Shown: in pieces, positions 35,953 to 43,517 of the stretch | Numbering within the stretch: the first letter of the stretch is position 1 | Layout: each line of letters starts with the position of its first letter | The notes under the pieces: model-generated | Seen by the model: only the letters and a program-made list of their open reading frames with translations | What the model was told of the DNA's origin: nothing | Databases searched by the model: none | Position numbers and translations under genes: made by a program | Origin: Gammaproteobacteria bacterium | Lineage (GTDB): Bacteria > Pseudomonadota > Gammaproteobacteria > Steroidobacterales > Steroidobacteraceae | NCBI GenBank assembly: GCA_016882265.1 | Contig: VGVB01000001.1 | Location: 62,001 to 126,000 of the forward strand | DNA: 64,000 nt | Reading direction: 5' to 3'

Positions 35953-36675
35953 TCATGCCCAGTGCCCGAACCAGTGATCGTAGAGCCGCTCGGCGACCCG
36001 CGCACTCGCGGGGAGCCGCGACGTCGTCGCGGCGCGGATGACGGCTGCCGACTGCACGGTCGGCCCCGGCGGTGGCAGCCGGTCGGCGCCGATGCGCAGC
36101 CAGTCCTGCACCATCGCGGAGGTGATCTCGATGTGGAACTGCATGGCCAGCGTCCGGCCGAGCACGTAGGCCTGTTCCGGGCAGTGCTCGCCGGACAGCA
36201 GCGGGATCGCATCGACCGGACGCTCGAAACTGTCCTCGTGCCACTGGAAGACGTGCAGGGTCTGCGGCAGGCCGCCGAGCCACTGCTCGGCCAGCGGCTG
36301 GTCCGACCGGTGGACCGGATGCCAGCCGACCTCCGCCTGCGCAGCACGGGACACGGAGCAACCGCAGGCCGCGCTCACGAGCTGCGCACCGAGGCAATGA
36401 GCGACGATCGGCACATCGGCGTCGACAGCCGCGCGCAGCAGCGCCAGCTCGTCGCGAATCCACGGCTGCTCCTCATAGACATGCTGCGGCCCGCCCATCA
36501 GGCACAACGCGGCCCAGCGATCGAGATCGGCGGGTGCCGGGACGGCGGCGCCATCGCCGAGGCAGATGACTTCGCTTTCCAGACCACGGCGCTCGAGCCA
36601 TTCGGCGAACAGTCCGGCGTGGCCGGCGCTGAAATGCTGGATGATGAGCACCGGGCGCGGCGTCCGGCCGCTCAT
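35953..36675 (-). CDS. Class I glutamine amidotransferase-like gamma-glutamyl hydrolase
   Basis: A 240-residue class I GATase domain without a synthetase partner. The catalytic triad is visible: Cys94 in VAHCLGAQL, His181 and Glu183 in MQFHIEITSA. Stand-alone proteins of this kind, such as IpuF, hydrolyse gamma-glutamylamides made by the synthetase, which frees the modified amine. The gene overlaps the next one (UroD-like) by 4 nt and is 34 nt upstream of the synthetase. GuaA-like guanine synthesis is unlikely because no ATP-pyrophosphatase domain follows. Confidence 0.82.
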   Translation of the reverse strand: MSGRTPRPVLIIQHFSAGHAGLFAEWLERRGLESEVICLGDGAAVPAPADLDRWAALCLMGGPQHVYEEQPWIRDELALLRAAVDADVPIVAHCLGAQLVSAACGCSVSRAAQAEVGWHPVHRSDQPLAEQWLGGLPQTLHVFQWHEDSFERPVDAIPLLSGEHCPEQAYVLGRTLAMQFHIEITSAMVQDWLRIGADRLPPPGPTVQSAAVIRAATTSRLPASARVAERLYDHWFGHWA

Positions 36676-37823
36676 GGGCGGCGCCCACCCGCGTAGCTCC
36701 GGCCGGTCTCGAGGAAGGCGCGGAAGTTTTCCGGCCGGCAGTCCGGCGCGGTATTGCAGGCAACACCGAGGATGAAGCCGCCGTTGTAGCCGACACCGTC
36801 GATCAGTCGCTTCACGTAGGCAGCGACATCCTCCGGCCGGCCGATGGACTGCATCGCCGCCGGCAGGTCGCCGTGGAACATCGCGTGGCCGTCGAGCAGT
36901 TCCTTGGCGGCGAAAATGTCGGTCGTGTGGTCGAGCTGCAGCACATAGGAGCCGCGCGGCAGATGCTGGCGGAACCAGGGCAGGTTCTTGCTGAAATCGG
37001 TGTCGAGGTGCAAGGTCGTGATCACGCCCATGGACCACATCGCATCGACGATCTGCACGGTGTAGGGCGCCCAGAAGCGGTCGAAGATCCGCAGCGGGTA
37101 GTGGAAGGCCGAGACCCGTTCCTCGGCGAGCAGCACGCCCTTGATGCCGGTGGCGGCGACTTTGCGGCTGAAGCGCTCGATCAGGTCGCGGGTCATGGCT
37201 GGCAGAACCCGCTCGACGAGCTGCGGCCGGAAGTACAGGTCCTCGGTGAAGCGCAGCAGCGATCGTCCGAGGCTGAGCGTAAAGAACGGGTGCGCTTCCA
37301 TGGCCGCGTACATGGGCGCGACGCCGCGCGCGGCCCAGTCCGGAGCGCAGCGTTCGCGCGCCAGCCGGTCGAGGCGGGTGACGCGGGCTGCGGCTTCGGC
37401 CGCGTCGCCGTCGATCAGGCGACTCGCCAGCACCTCGTCGTAGAACCGCGCCCAGCCCAGCTCCGCGATCAGGTCGTAGTCGGCGAGCGTGATCACTTCC
37501 GCTTCGTGCACCTGCAGCGCGGCGTCGTCGGGCAGGTCGCGTCCGGGCGCGAGGAAGCGCAGCGGCTGGCGCGCGGCGAGGCCCGAGTCGGCGACGTCCG
37601 GCCCGGTCTGGTACAGCGCGTCCCAGCCGCCGTACTGGTCGAAGACGCGCAGCATGCACTGGTGGGCCAGTTCCGGGTCGGAATAGCCACGGCCCGGTGT
37701 GACGTCACACAAGCGCAGGGCCGTGCCCATCACGAACTGCGGCACGATCGGCACGCGATCCGGCCGCTCCATCGCCAGCGCCGCGGCGACGCGTTCGCCG
37801 CATGTCATCGCTTCATCGACCAT
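36672..37823 (-). CDS. Uroporphyrinogen decarboxylase-fold (MtaA/CmuA-type) methyltransferase
   Basis: A 383-residue UroD-fold protein (MTCGERVAAALAMERPDRVP at the start, then VPIVPQFVMGTALRL and a C-terminal GYNGGFILGVACNTAPDC with RPENFRAFLETGRSY). Proteins of this group transfer methyl groups to or from corrinoid proteins. The classical zinc ligands His-x-Cys are not obvious: the corresponding region reads ITTLHLDTDFSKN. It overlaps the corrinoid-protein gene by 11 nt, which shows coupled expression of the pair. Heme synthesis HemE is unlikely because the key decarboxylase motifs are not seen and the context is catabolic. ATG 37823 is preferred over longer frames. Confidence 0.82.
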   Translation of the reverse strand: MVDEAMTCGERVAAALAMERPDRVPIVPQFVMGTALRLCDVTPGRGYSDPELAHQCMLRVFDQYGGWDALYQTGPDVADSGLAARQPLRFLAPGRDLPDDAALQVHEAEVITLADYDLIAELGWARFYDEVLASRLIDGDAAEAAARVTRLDRLARERCAPDWAARGVAPMYAAMEAHPFFTLSLGRSLLRFTEDLYFRPQLVERVLPAMTRDLIERFSRKVAATGIKGVLLAEERVSAFHYPLRIFDRFWAPYTVQIVDAMWSMGVITTLHLDTDFSKNLPWFRQHLPRGSYVLQLDHTTDIFAAKELLDGHAMFHGDLPAAMQSIGRPEDVAAYVKRLIDGVGYNGGFILGVACNTAPDCRPENFRAFLETGRSYAGGRRP

Positions 37824-38472
37824 CGGCTGCAGCCCGCGCGTGCTGCCGGCAGAACGCGACGCCTGCCATCGCATCCCGCGTCTGAAAATCGGCACCGACA
37901 TATTCGCGGACTTCGGGCGTGGTGACGCCGCCGCCGATCAGGATCTTCAGGTCGGTGCGCAGGCCGGCGTCGTGCAGCAAGGCAGCGGTCTCCCGCATGA
38001 CTTCGAAGGTGGTGCTGAGCAAGCCGGAGAAACCGACGAAGTCGGGGTTGACCTCGCGCACCGCGGCGACGACGCGCTCGGGCGCCACGTCGACGCCGAG
38101 GTTGTGAACCGTGAAGCCCGCTGCCTCGAGCAGCGTCGCGAAGATATCCTTGCCGATGTAATGGATGTCGCCGCGCAGCGTCGCGAGCACCATCGTGCCG
38201 TGGCTGCGGCCGCTGCCGGCGGCCTGCAGGTGCGGGCGCAACAGGTCACTGACACGCTTCAGGACCTCGCCGGCCAGCATCAGTTCGGCCAGGAAATATT
38301 CGCCCTCGGCATAGCGGTCGCCGACGACCTGCATCGCGGCGCGGCAGTCCTCGATCAGGTCGACCGGTGCGGCGCCCTCCGCGAGGCACTGGGCCGCAAT
38401 GCGGACGGCTTCGTCCGCGTCGAATTCCAGGACAGCCTCATGCAGGCCGCTGGACGTACCAGTCCCCGACAT
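37813..38472 (-). CDS. Corrinoid (cobalamin-binding) methyltransferase protein
   Basis: A 219-residue MtaC/MtbC-type corrinoid protein. An N-terminal helical cap domain (LIEDCRAAMQVVGDRYAEGE with YFLAELMLAGEVLKRV) is followed by the B12 fold. The cobalt-ligand motif Asp-x-His-x2-Gly is present as D102-I-H104-Y-I-G107, with downstream FVGFSGLLSTT and KILIGGGVTTPEV. A GGAGGGG ribosome-binding site lies upstream of the ATG. It is the first gene of the operon and faces the XRE-cupin regulator across a palindromic operator. It would carry the methyl group for the UroD-fold partner encoded next. Confidence 0.92.
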   Translation of the reverse strand: MSGTGTSSGLHEAVLEFDADEAVRIAAQCLAEGAAPVDLIEDCRAAMQVVGDRYAEGEYFLAELMLAGEVLKRVSDLLRPHLQAAGSGRSHGTMVLATLRGDIHYIGKDIFATLLEAAGFTVHNLGVDVAPERVVAAVREVNPDFVGFSGLLSTTFEVMRETAALLHDAGLRTDLKILIGGGVTTPEVREYVGADFQTRDAMAGVAFCRQHARAAADGR

Positions 38473-38495
38473 CGCCCCTCCTCAGGAACCGTCGC

Positions 38496-38524
38496 AGAAT
38501 ATTCGAAAAACGACAGTTGCTCAA
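38496..38524 (-). promoter_or_regulatory. Candidate promoter for the corrinoid operon
   Basis: On the minus strand TTGAGC (38524-38519) and TATTCT (38501-38496) are 17 bp apart and lie upstream of the corrinoid gene. The -10 overlaps the AATATTCGAA half-site, which suits repression by the divergent regulator. Hexamers match consensus only 4 of 6 each. Confidence 0.4.
38497..38507. promoter_or_regulatory. Operator half-site GAATATTCGAA
   Basis: This repeats most of the palindrome at 38557-38570, 60 bp away, and sits on the candidate -10 of the minus-strand operon. It is AT-rich within GC-rich surroundings. Confidence 0.5.
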
Positions 38525-38532
38525 GAACTGGC

Positions 38533-38561
38533 TTTACACATCCAGCATTTGTGAATAATAT
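38533..38561 (+). promoter_or_regulatory. Candidate promoter for the XRE-cupin regulator
   Basis: TTTACA (38533-38538) and TAATAT (38556-38561) are spaced by 17 bp, upstream of the regulator. The -10 runs into the 14-bp palindrome, which suggests autorepression. The assignment is from hexamer match only. Confidence 0.4.
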
Positions 38562-38570
38562 TCGAATATT
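38557..38570. promoter_or_regulatory. Perfect 14-bp palindrome AATATTCGAATATT, likely operator
   Basis: The sequence equals its own reverse complement and lies between the divergent corrinoid operon and the XRE-cupin gene. It is the natural candidate binding site of that regulator. Confidence 0.65.
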
Positions 38571-38630
38571 CCTTTCATCGGGGCCCGCCGCCGGACAGCG
38601 ATGGCGCGGGCAACCGGCATGGGGACGGCG

Positions 38631-39242
38631 ATGGATCACATCCGGGCAATCGGGCAGAACATCCGGCGGCAACGCAAGATCCGCGGACTGACCCTGACGC
38701 AGCTCGCTGCGACGGTTGGCCTCTCACAGGCAACGCTGTCGAAGATCGAGAACGGCCAGACCCGGCTGAACTACGACAACGTCAAGCGGCTCGCCGCCGG
38801 CCTGGAAACCCCGGTTGCGACGCTGCTCGGTCCTGAGGCGGACGGCGCCGCGGCCCTCGGCAACCGTTTTCCGGTGGCCCGGCGTGCGTTCACAGCCAGC
38901 GGTGCCGGCAGCCGTCACGAAACCGATCGCCTGGTGTTCGAGGCGCTGTGTGACGATCTCAAGGTCACGTCGAATGTCTATTTCAGAGTCGGTGTGCTGG
39001 CCCGCTCGCTCGAACAGTTCGGCGCGCTCAGTCGCCATCCGGGCGAGGAGTTCTTCACGGTCCTCCGCGGCGCGATCTGCTTTCACTCCGAGTACTACAA
39101 GGACCTGCCGATGCAGACCGGGGACAGCGTCTGCTTCGACGCGATGATGGGTCACGCCTACGTCGCAGTCGGCGACGAGACGCCGGAGCTGCTGATGGTC
39201 AACACGCTGCCGGGCCATGTGGGCGCGACGCTGAAGAAATAA
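38631..39242 (+). CDS. XRE-cupin transcriptional regulator (PuuR-like)
   Basis: A regulator of about 203 residues. The N-terminal XRE HTH is RRQRKIRGLTLTQLAATVGL with SQATLSKIENGQTRLNYDNV, and the C-terminal half is a cupin sensor domain with RHPGEEFFTVLRGAICFHSE and MQTGDSVCFDAMMGHAYVA. PuuR of the putrescine pathway has the same architecture. The start is uncertain: ATGs at 38601, 38619 and 38631 are in frame; 38631 (MDHIRAIGQN) has GGGGA upstream and fits the HTH boundary. It is transcribed away from the corrinoid operon across a shared palindrome, so it is its probable regulator. Confidence 0.88.
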   Translation: MDHIRAIGQNIRRQRKIRGLTLTQLAATVGLSQATLSKIENGQTRLNYDNVKRLAAGLETPVATLLGPEADGAAALGNRFPVARRAFTASGAGSRHETDRLVFEALCDDLKVTSNVYFRVGVLARSLEQFGALSRHPGEEFFTVLRGAICFHSEYYKDLPMQTGDSVCFDAMMGHAYVAVGDETPELLMVNTLPGHVGATLKK

Positions 39243-39556
39243 TGTGCGCCGCGCGGTGCCGGGCTGTTCGTTCACGGCAGTGCCCGGTCGAATTCATTCC
39301 TGTGCTCCTGAGTTACCGGCCAGCAGCCGACAGCGGATCGTCATTGGCCGGCTGTGCCGCTCATCGATCACATGTTCTTTCCCTCCCCGCGGCCAGTTAC
39401 GATGTGGCTGCCTTTACAGCCCGGCGGGGGGCCGGGTAGGCTGGCGTAGTTTAGAAATTCGTAGTTGCTGCCAGTATTTGTTACGCATATGGCCAATCAT
39501 GGGTCGCCGGAAGCGCTATTTCTTGAGCTGAAGTCGGATGACGTGAGCGACCAGCA
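39243..39556. other. Intergenic region before the side-chain operon
   Basis: This 314-bp stretch holds no convincing gene. It becomes AT-richer near 39440-39500 and contains a direct repeat of CGTAGTT (39445-39451 and 39460-39466) followed by TTACGCAT (39481-39488), possible regulator sites for the operon that starts at 39557. I see no confident promoter hexamers. Confidence 0.4.
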
Positions 39557-41401
39557 GTGGCGACCCCGCGTGAACCGTCGGCTGGGCCGGCCCCGGGCCG
39601 GGCCGTGACCAGCCGCGAGGCCACACAGGCCGAACTCGACCGCATCTACGCGCCGCTCCTGCGGCTGCGGCAGGGGCCGCCGCAACGCTTCCCGGACATC
39701 TTCGAGGCGCGGGTCGCCGAATCGGCGGATCGCCCGTGGGTGTTTTTCGACGAGCGCGTCTGGACCTTCGGCGAGATCAACACGCTCGCCAATCGTATCG
39801 CGGCTGTCGCGCAGGAGGCCGGCCTCGGCCGCGGCGACGTCGTCGGACTGCTGCTGCCGAACCGGCCCGAGTATTTCGCGATCTGGCTCGGCCTCGGCAA
39901 GATCGGCGTGTGCACCGCGCTCTGCAACCCGCTGGCCCGCGGCGCGGTGCTCGCCCATCTGCTGGCCGCGGCCGGCGCGACGACGCTGATCTGCGACGCC
40001 AGTACTGAGGAGGCACTGGCAACGCTGCCGCCGGCGGCGCGGCCGGCGCGGATCTGGACCTTCGATGGCGAGGGCGGCGGCATGGCGACCGCGCTGGCGC
40101 CGCTGCTCGCGCAGGCGCGCGCGGCGAATCCGCCGGCCGCACTGCGCGACGGCATCACCATTGACGACGACTTCCTCTACATCTTCACGTCCGGCACCAC
40201 CGGGCTGCCGAAGGCGGCGCGCATCAACCACCTGCGCTTCATCGCCGCCGGCGAAACGACCGCGCGCGCGCTGCGCCTGGACGCTGGCGACGTCTACTAC
40301 AACGTGCTGCCGATATTTCACGGCGCCGGCGGCATGGTGGTGCCGGCGGCGAGCGTGCACGCCGGCGTGCCGATGGTGCTGCGGCGCAAGTTCAGCGCCT
40401 CGCAGTTCTGGCCGGACGTGCGGCGCCACCGGATCACGACACTGCAGTACGTCGGCGAGATCTGCCGCTACCTGGCCAACCTGCCGCCGGATCCGCGCGA
40501 CCGCGAGCACACGCTGGTGAAGATGAGCGGCGCCGGGCTGCGCGCCGACGTCTGGCGGCAGATGCGGGAGCGGTTCGGCGTACAGCAGATCATCGAGTCG
40601 TGGGGCGGAACCGAGATGAACTGCGGCACGCTGAACGTCGATGGTCTGATCGGCAGTTGCGGCAGGGTCCCGTCCCGCGAACGCAGCGTGCTGCGCCTGA
40701 TCCGCTACGACGACGAGACCGGCCGGCACCCGCGCAATGCCGGCGGTCGCTGCATCGAAGTCGGTCCCGGCGAGCCGGGCGAGGCGATCGGCTGCATCGC
40801 CGATCCGGCCGGAGCCCCGGCGGCTCCGTTCGAAGGCTATCGGTCGGCGGATGCGACGGACGGCAAGATCCTGCGCGATGTCTTCACGCCGGGTGACCGC
40901 TGGTTCCGTTCCGGCGACCTGCTGCGGATGGATGCCGACGGTTACCTGTGGTTCGTCGACCGGGTCGGCGACACCTTCCGCTGGAAGAGCGAGAACGTCT
41001 CGACCGAAGAGGTCGCGAACGCACTGGCCGGCTACCCTGGCGTCGTGCTGATCAACGTCTACGGCGTGCGCGTGCCGGGCACCGAGGGCCGGGCCGGCAT
41101 GGCCGCGCTCGAGCTGGCCGGCGCCGCGACGTTCGATCCGGCGGCGTTCTGCCGTCACGCGCGCGAGCGCCTGCCCGAGTTTGCGTTACCGCTGTTCCTG
41201 CGCCTCACGCCGGCCACCGACCTGACCGCCAGCTTCAAGCTGCGCAAGACCGAGCTGCGCCGCGCGGGTTACGATCCGGCAGCGACCAGCGACCCGCTGT
41301 TCGTCCTCGATGAAACGGCCGGTCGTTACCTGCCGCTGCGACCGGATACGGCGGCGGCGACACTCGCGCGGCTCGGCATCCCGCCGTTCGGAGGCGATTG
41401 A
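39557..41401 (+). CDS. FATP-type very-long-chain/steroid acyl-CoA synthetase
   Basis: A 614-residue ligase of the FATP/FadD17-FadD19 type. The P-loop is FLYIFTSGTTGLPKAARINH, the A5-like motif ESWGGTEMNCG, and the family-specific FEGYRSADATDGKILRDVF and WFVDRVGDTFRWKSENVSTE stretch is complete (KSEN where KGEN is common). It is predicted to make CoA thioesters of a steroid side chain. The stop overlaps the start of ChsE1-like dehydrogenase (TGAATG). The GTG at 39557 is uncertain; a GTG at 39605 is also possible. Confidence 0.87.
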   Translation: MATPREPSAGPAPGRAVTSREATQAELDRIYAPLLRLRQGPPQRFPDIFEARVAESADRPWVFFDERVWTFGEINTLANRIAAVAQEAGLGRGDVVGLLLPNRPEYFAIWLGLGKIGVCTALCNPLARGAVLAHLLAAAGATTLICDASTEEALATLPPAARPARIWTFDGEGGGMATALAPLLAQARAANPPAALRDGITIDDDFLYIFTSGTTGLPKAARINHLRFIAAGETTARALRLDAGDVYYNVLPIFHGAGGMVVPAASVHAGVPMVLRRKFSASQFWPDVRRHRITTLQYVGEICRYLANLPPDPRDREHTLVKMSGAGLRADVWRQMRERFGVQQIIESWGGTEMNCGTLNVDGLIGSCGRVPSRERSVLRLIRYDDETGRHPRNAGGRCIEVGPGEPGEAIGCIADPAGAPAAPFEGYRSADATDGKILRDVFTPGDRWFRSGDLLRMDADGYLWFVDRVGDTFRWKSENVSTEEVANALAGYPGVVLINVYGVRVPGTEGRAGMAALELAGAATFDPAAFCRHARERLPEFALPLFLRLTPATDLTASFKLRKTELRRAGYDPAATSDPLFVLDETAGRYLPLRPDTAAATLARLGIPPFGGD

Positions 41402-42577
41402 ATGGACCTCGCCTGGACCGCGGAACAGGTGGCACTGCGGCACGAGTTCCGCCGCTACCTCAGTGGACTGCTGACCGATGCGGAGCGCGCCGAGCTCGCG
41501 CAGGCCGAGGGTGGACCGCTGTTCCGCGACGTGATCCGCCGGCTCGGCCGTGACGGCTGGCTGGCGCCGGGCTGGCCGGTCGAATACGGCGGCCGCGGGC
41601 TCGACGCGCTGGCGCAGAAGATCGTCATGGAGGAGCTGTGGTGGTCGCGCGCGCCGTTCCCGTTCGTCACCGTCAACACGGTCGGCCCGACGCTGATCCG
41701 CGTCGGTACCGACGCGCAGCGCCGTGAGTTCCTGCCGCGCATCGCCCGGGGCGAGGCGCTGTTCGCGATCGGCTACACCGAACCGCAGGCCGGCAGTGAT
41801 CTGGCTGCGCTGGCGACAGTCGCGGAACGCGTGGCCGGCGGCTACCGCGTGCGCGGCCAGAAGATCTACACCAGCGGCGCCGAGGGCGCCGACTACATCT
41901 GGCTCGCGGCGCGCACCGAGCCGGGCTCGGCTCGGCACCGCGGCATCTCGGTGCTGATCGTCGAGGCCCGGGCGCCAGGACTCACGATCACGCCGATCCG
42001 CACGGTCGCCGGCGTGCGCACCAACGCGACCTACTACGATGACGTGTTCGTCCCGGAGGATCGCGTCGTCGGCGAACCCGGCTCCGGCTGGCGACTGATC
42101 ACCGAGCAGCTCAACCATGAGCGCGTCGGGCTGGCGGCGCTGGCCTTCGCCGGCAACGCCTGCTTCGACCGCGTGCTGGAATGGGCACGGGCGACCCGCG
42201 ACGGCGGCGGCACGGCGCTCATCGACCAGCCGCCGGTCCGGCTGCAGCTCGCCGAATGCTACGCGCGGCTCGCCACGCTCGATGACATGAACAACCGCAT
42301 GGCCTGCGAGATCCGCGATGGCCGCGTGCGCCAGGAATTCGCCGCGGCCTGCAAGGTGGCCGGCGCGGCGACGGTGATCGAGGTGCTGGACCAGCTCATG
42401 CAGATCGTCGGCCCGCAGGCGGTCCTCGCCGCGGGTGCACCGGGCGCGCTGCTCGCCGGCCGGCTGGAAGAGGAACTGCGCCGCTTCCTGCCGCTGACCT
42501 TCGGCGGCGGCACCGCCGAGGTGCTGCGCGACATGATCGCGCAGGTCGGGCTGCGGCTGCCGCGGCACGTCCAGTGA
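41402..42577 (+). CDS. chsE1: ChsE1-like acyl-CoA dehydrogenase (FadE28 type)
   Basis: A 391-residue acyl-CoA dehydrogenase with full domains: WLAPGWPVEYGGRGLDALAQ, FAIGYTEPQAGSDLAALATV, YRVRGQKIYTSGAEGADYIW, ATYYDDVFVPEDRVVG and the C-terminal PLTFGGGTAEVLRDMIAQVG. The FGGGTAEV-RD-IA end is typical of the FadE28/ChsE1 subunit. In Mycobacterium ChsE1-ChsE2 forms an alpha2beta2 enzyme acting on 3-OPC-CoA in removal of the last side-chain carbons. ChsE2- and ChsH1/H2-like genes follow, as in the igr operon. Confidence 0.78.
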   Translation: MDLAWTAEQVALRHEFRRYLSGLLTDAERAELAQAEGGPLFRDVIRRLGRDGWLAPGWPVEYGGRGLDALAQKIVMEELWWSRAPFPFVTVNTVGPTLIRVGTDAQRREFLPRIARGEALFAIGYTEPQAGSDLAALATVAERVAGGYRVRGQKIYTSGAEGADYIWLAARTEPGSARHRGISVLIVEARAPGLTITPIRTVAGVRTNATYYDDVFVPEDRVVGEPGSGWRLITEQLNHERVGLAALAFAGNACFDRVLEWARATRDGGGTALIDQPPVRLQLAECYARLATLDDMNNRMACEIRDGRVRQEFAAACKVAGAATVIEVLDQLMQIVGPQAVLAAGAPGALLAGRLEEELRRFLPLTFGGGTAEVLRDMIAQVGLRLPRHVQ

Positions 42578-42587
42578 GGAACTGACG

Positions 42588-43508
42588 ATGGCGAACTCTG
42601 CCGATCCCGCTGCCCCGGCCCGCGCCGCGATCGGCCACACCGTCTGGCCGGCGCGCGTGGCCCGCGAGCCGGTCAATCAGCCGATGATCAATGCGTGGTG
42701 CGACGCGATCGGCGAAACCAATCCACGCTACCGCGCGGGCTTCGCGCCCGCGGCGATGCTGCCGGTGTGGACGATGCGCAAGTTCACGCCGGATCCGGCG
42801 CGGGTCGAAGGCATGGCGATCCTGCAGCCGTTCGATGCGGCCGGCTACGTCGGCGTCGCCGCGACCAATCTCGAGCAGGAATACCTGCGCGAACTGCGGC
42901 TCGGCGAGCGGGTCACCGAGGAGGCCACGCTGGAAGCGGTCTCCGACGAGAAGAAGACCGCCCTCGGCAGTGGCTTCTTCCTGACGATCCTGCACGAGTT
43001 CCGCGTCGACAGCGGCGAGGTCGTCGGCCGGATGCGTTTCCGTATCCTCAAGTTCCGGGCCCGCGAGATGGCGGCCACGGCCCGGCCGGCGGTCGCGGCT
43101 GCGCCGCCGGGACGGCTGCGCCCACCGGTCAACCGCGACAACGCCTTCTTCTGGGAAGGCATCGCCGCCGGCCGGCTTCTGGTGCAGCGCTGCACGGGCT
43201 GCGGGACGCTGCGCCATCCGCCGGGCCCGATGTGCCCGCAGTGCCAGTCACTCGAGTGGGACACGGTGCAGTCCTCGGGCCGCGGCACGCTGTACAGCTT
43301 CGTCGTCGCGCATCATCCGCCGATCCCGCCGTTCGAGTATCCGCTGCCGATCCTGCTCGTGGACATGGAGGAGGGCTGGCGGCTGGTCGCCAACGCGTTC
43401 CAAATCGAACGTCCGGCACTCGAGATCGGCATGCCGCTCGCTGTCGAAATCGTCGAAGTCGAGCCGGGCTTCCGGCTGCCGTTCTTCGTTCGCGCTGCGG
43501 GCGGCTGA
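42588..43508 (+). CDS. chsH2: ChsH2-like MaoC-DUF35 fusion protein
   Basis: A 306-residue fusion. Residues about 15-155 are a MaoC-like hot-dog domain (NAWCDAIGETNPRYRAGFAP, and FLTILHEFRVDSGEVVGRMR) and about 180-306 a DUF35 OB-fold with a zinc ribbon of Cys202, Cys205, Cys216 and Cys219. This fusion is the hallmark of ChsH2 of the igr operon, whose MaoC part pairs with ChsH1 to hydrate 3-OPDC-CoA and whose DUF35 part binds the Ltp2 aldolase. All four zinc cysteines are kept. The order with dehydrogenase, ChsH1 and Ltp2 supports the call strongly. Confidence 0.86.
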   Translation: MANSADPAAPARAAIGHTVWPARVAREPVNQPMINAWCDAIGETNPRYRAGFAPAAMLPVWTMRKFTPDPARVEGMAILQPFDAAGYVGVAATNLEQEYLRELRLGERVTEEATLEAVSDEKKTALGSGFFLTILHEFRVDSGEVVGRMRFRILKFRAREMAATARPAVAAAPPGRLRPPVNRDNAFFWEGIAAGRLLVQRCTGCGTLRHPPGPMCPQCQSLEWDTVQSSGRGTLYSFVVAHHPPIPPFEYPLPILLVDMEEGWRLVANAFQIERPALEIGMPLAVEIVEVEPGFRLPFFVRAAGG

Positions 43509-43517
43509 GGAGGGCGC

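Noticed and set aside
33480..36041. Long plus-strand open frame (853 codons) over the permease and GS-like genes
   Set aside because: It lies antisense to two well-conserved genes and its translation is rich in Arg, Gly and Gln with no domain. Long antisense frames are expected at this GC content.
35953..36675. GMP synthase or carbamoyl phosphate synthase amidotransferase subunit
   Set aside because: No synthetase domain or partner is nearby; the gene neighbours are a gamma-glutamylamide ligase and a permease.
36672..38472. Pyrrolysine-dependent methylamine methyltransferase (MttB/MtbB type)
   Set aside because: No MttB-fold protein and no in-frame amber readthrough is seen; only UroD-fold and corrinoid partners are present.
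38473..38630. Cobalamin riboswitch before the corrinoid gene
   Set aside because: The leader is short and AT-rich and lacks the conserved B12-box type sequence; a protein operator explains it better.
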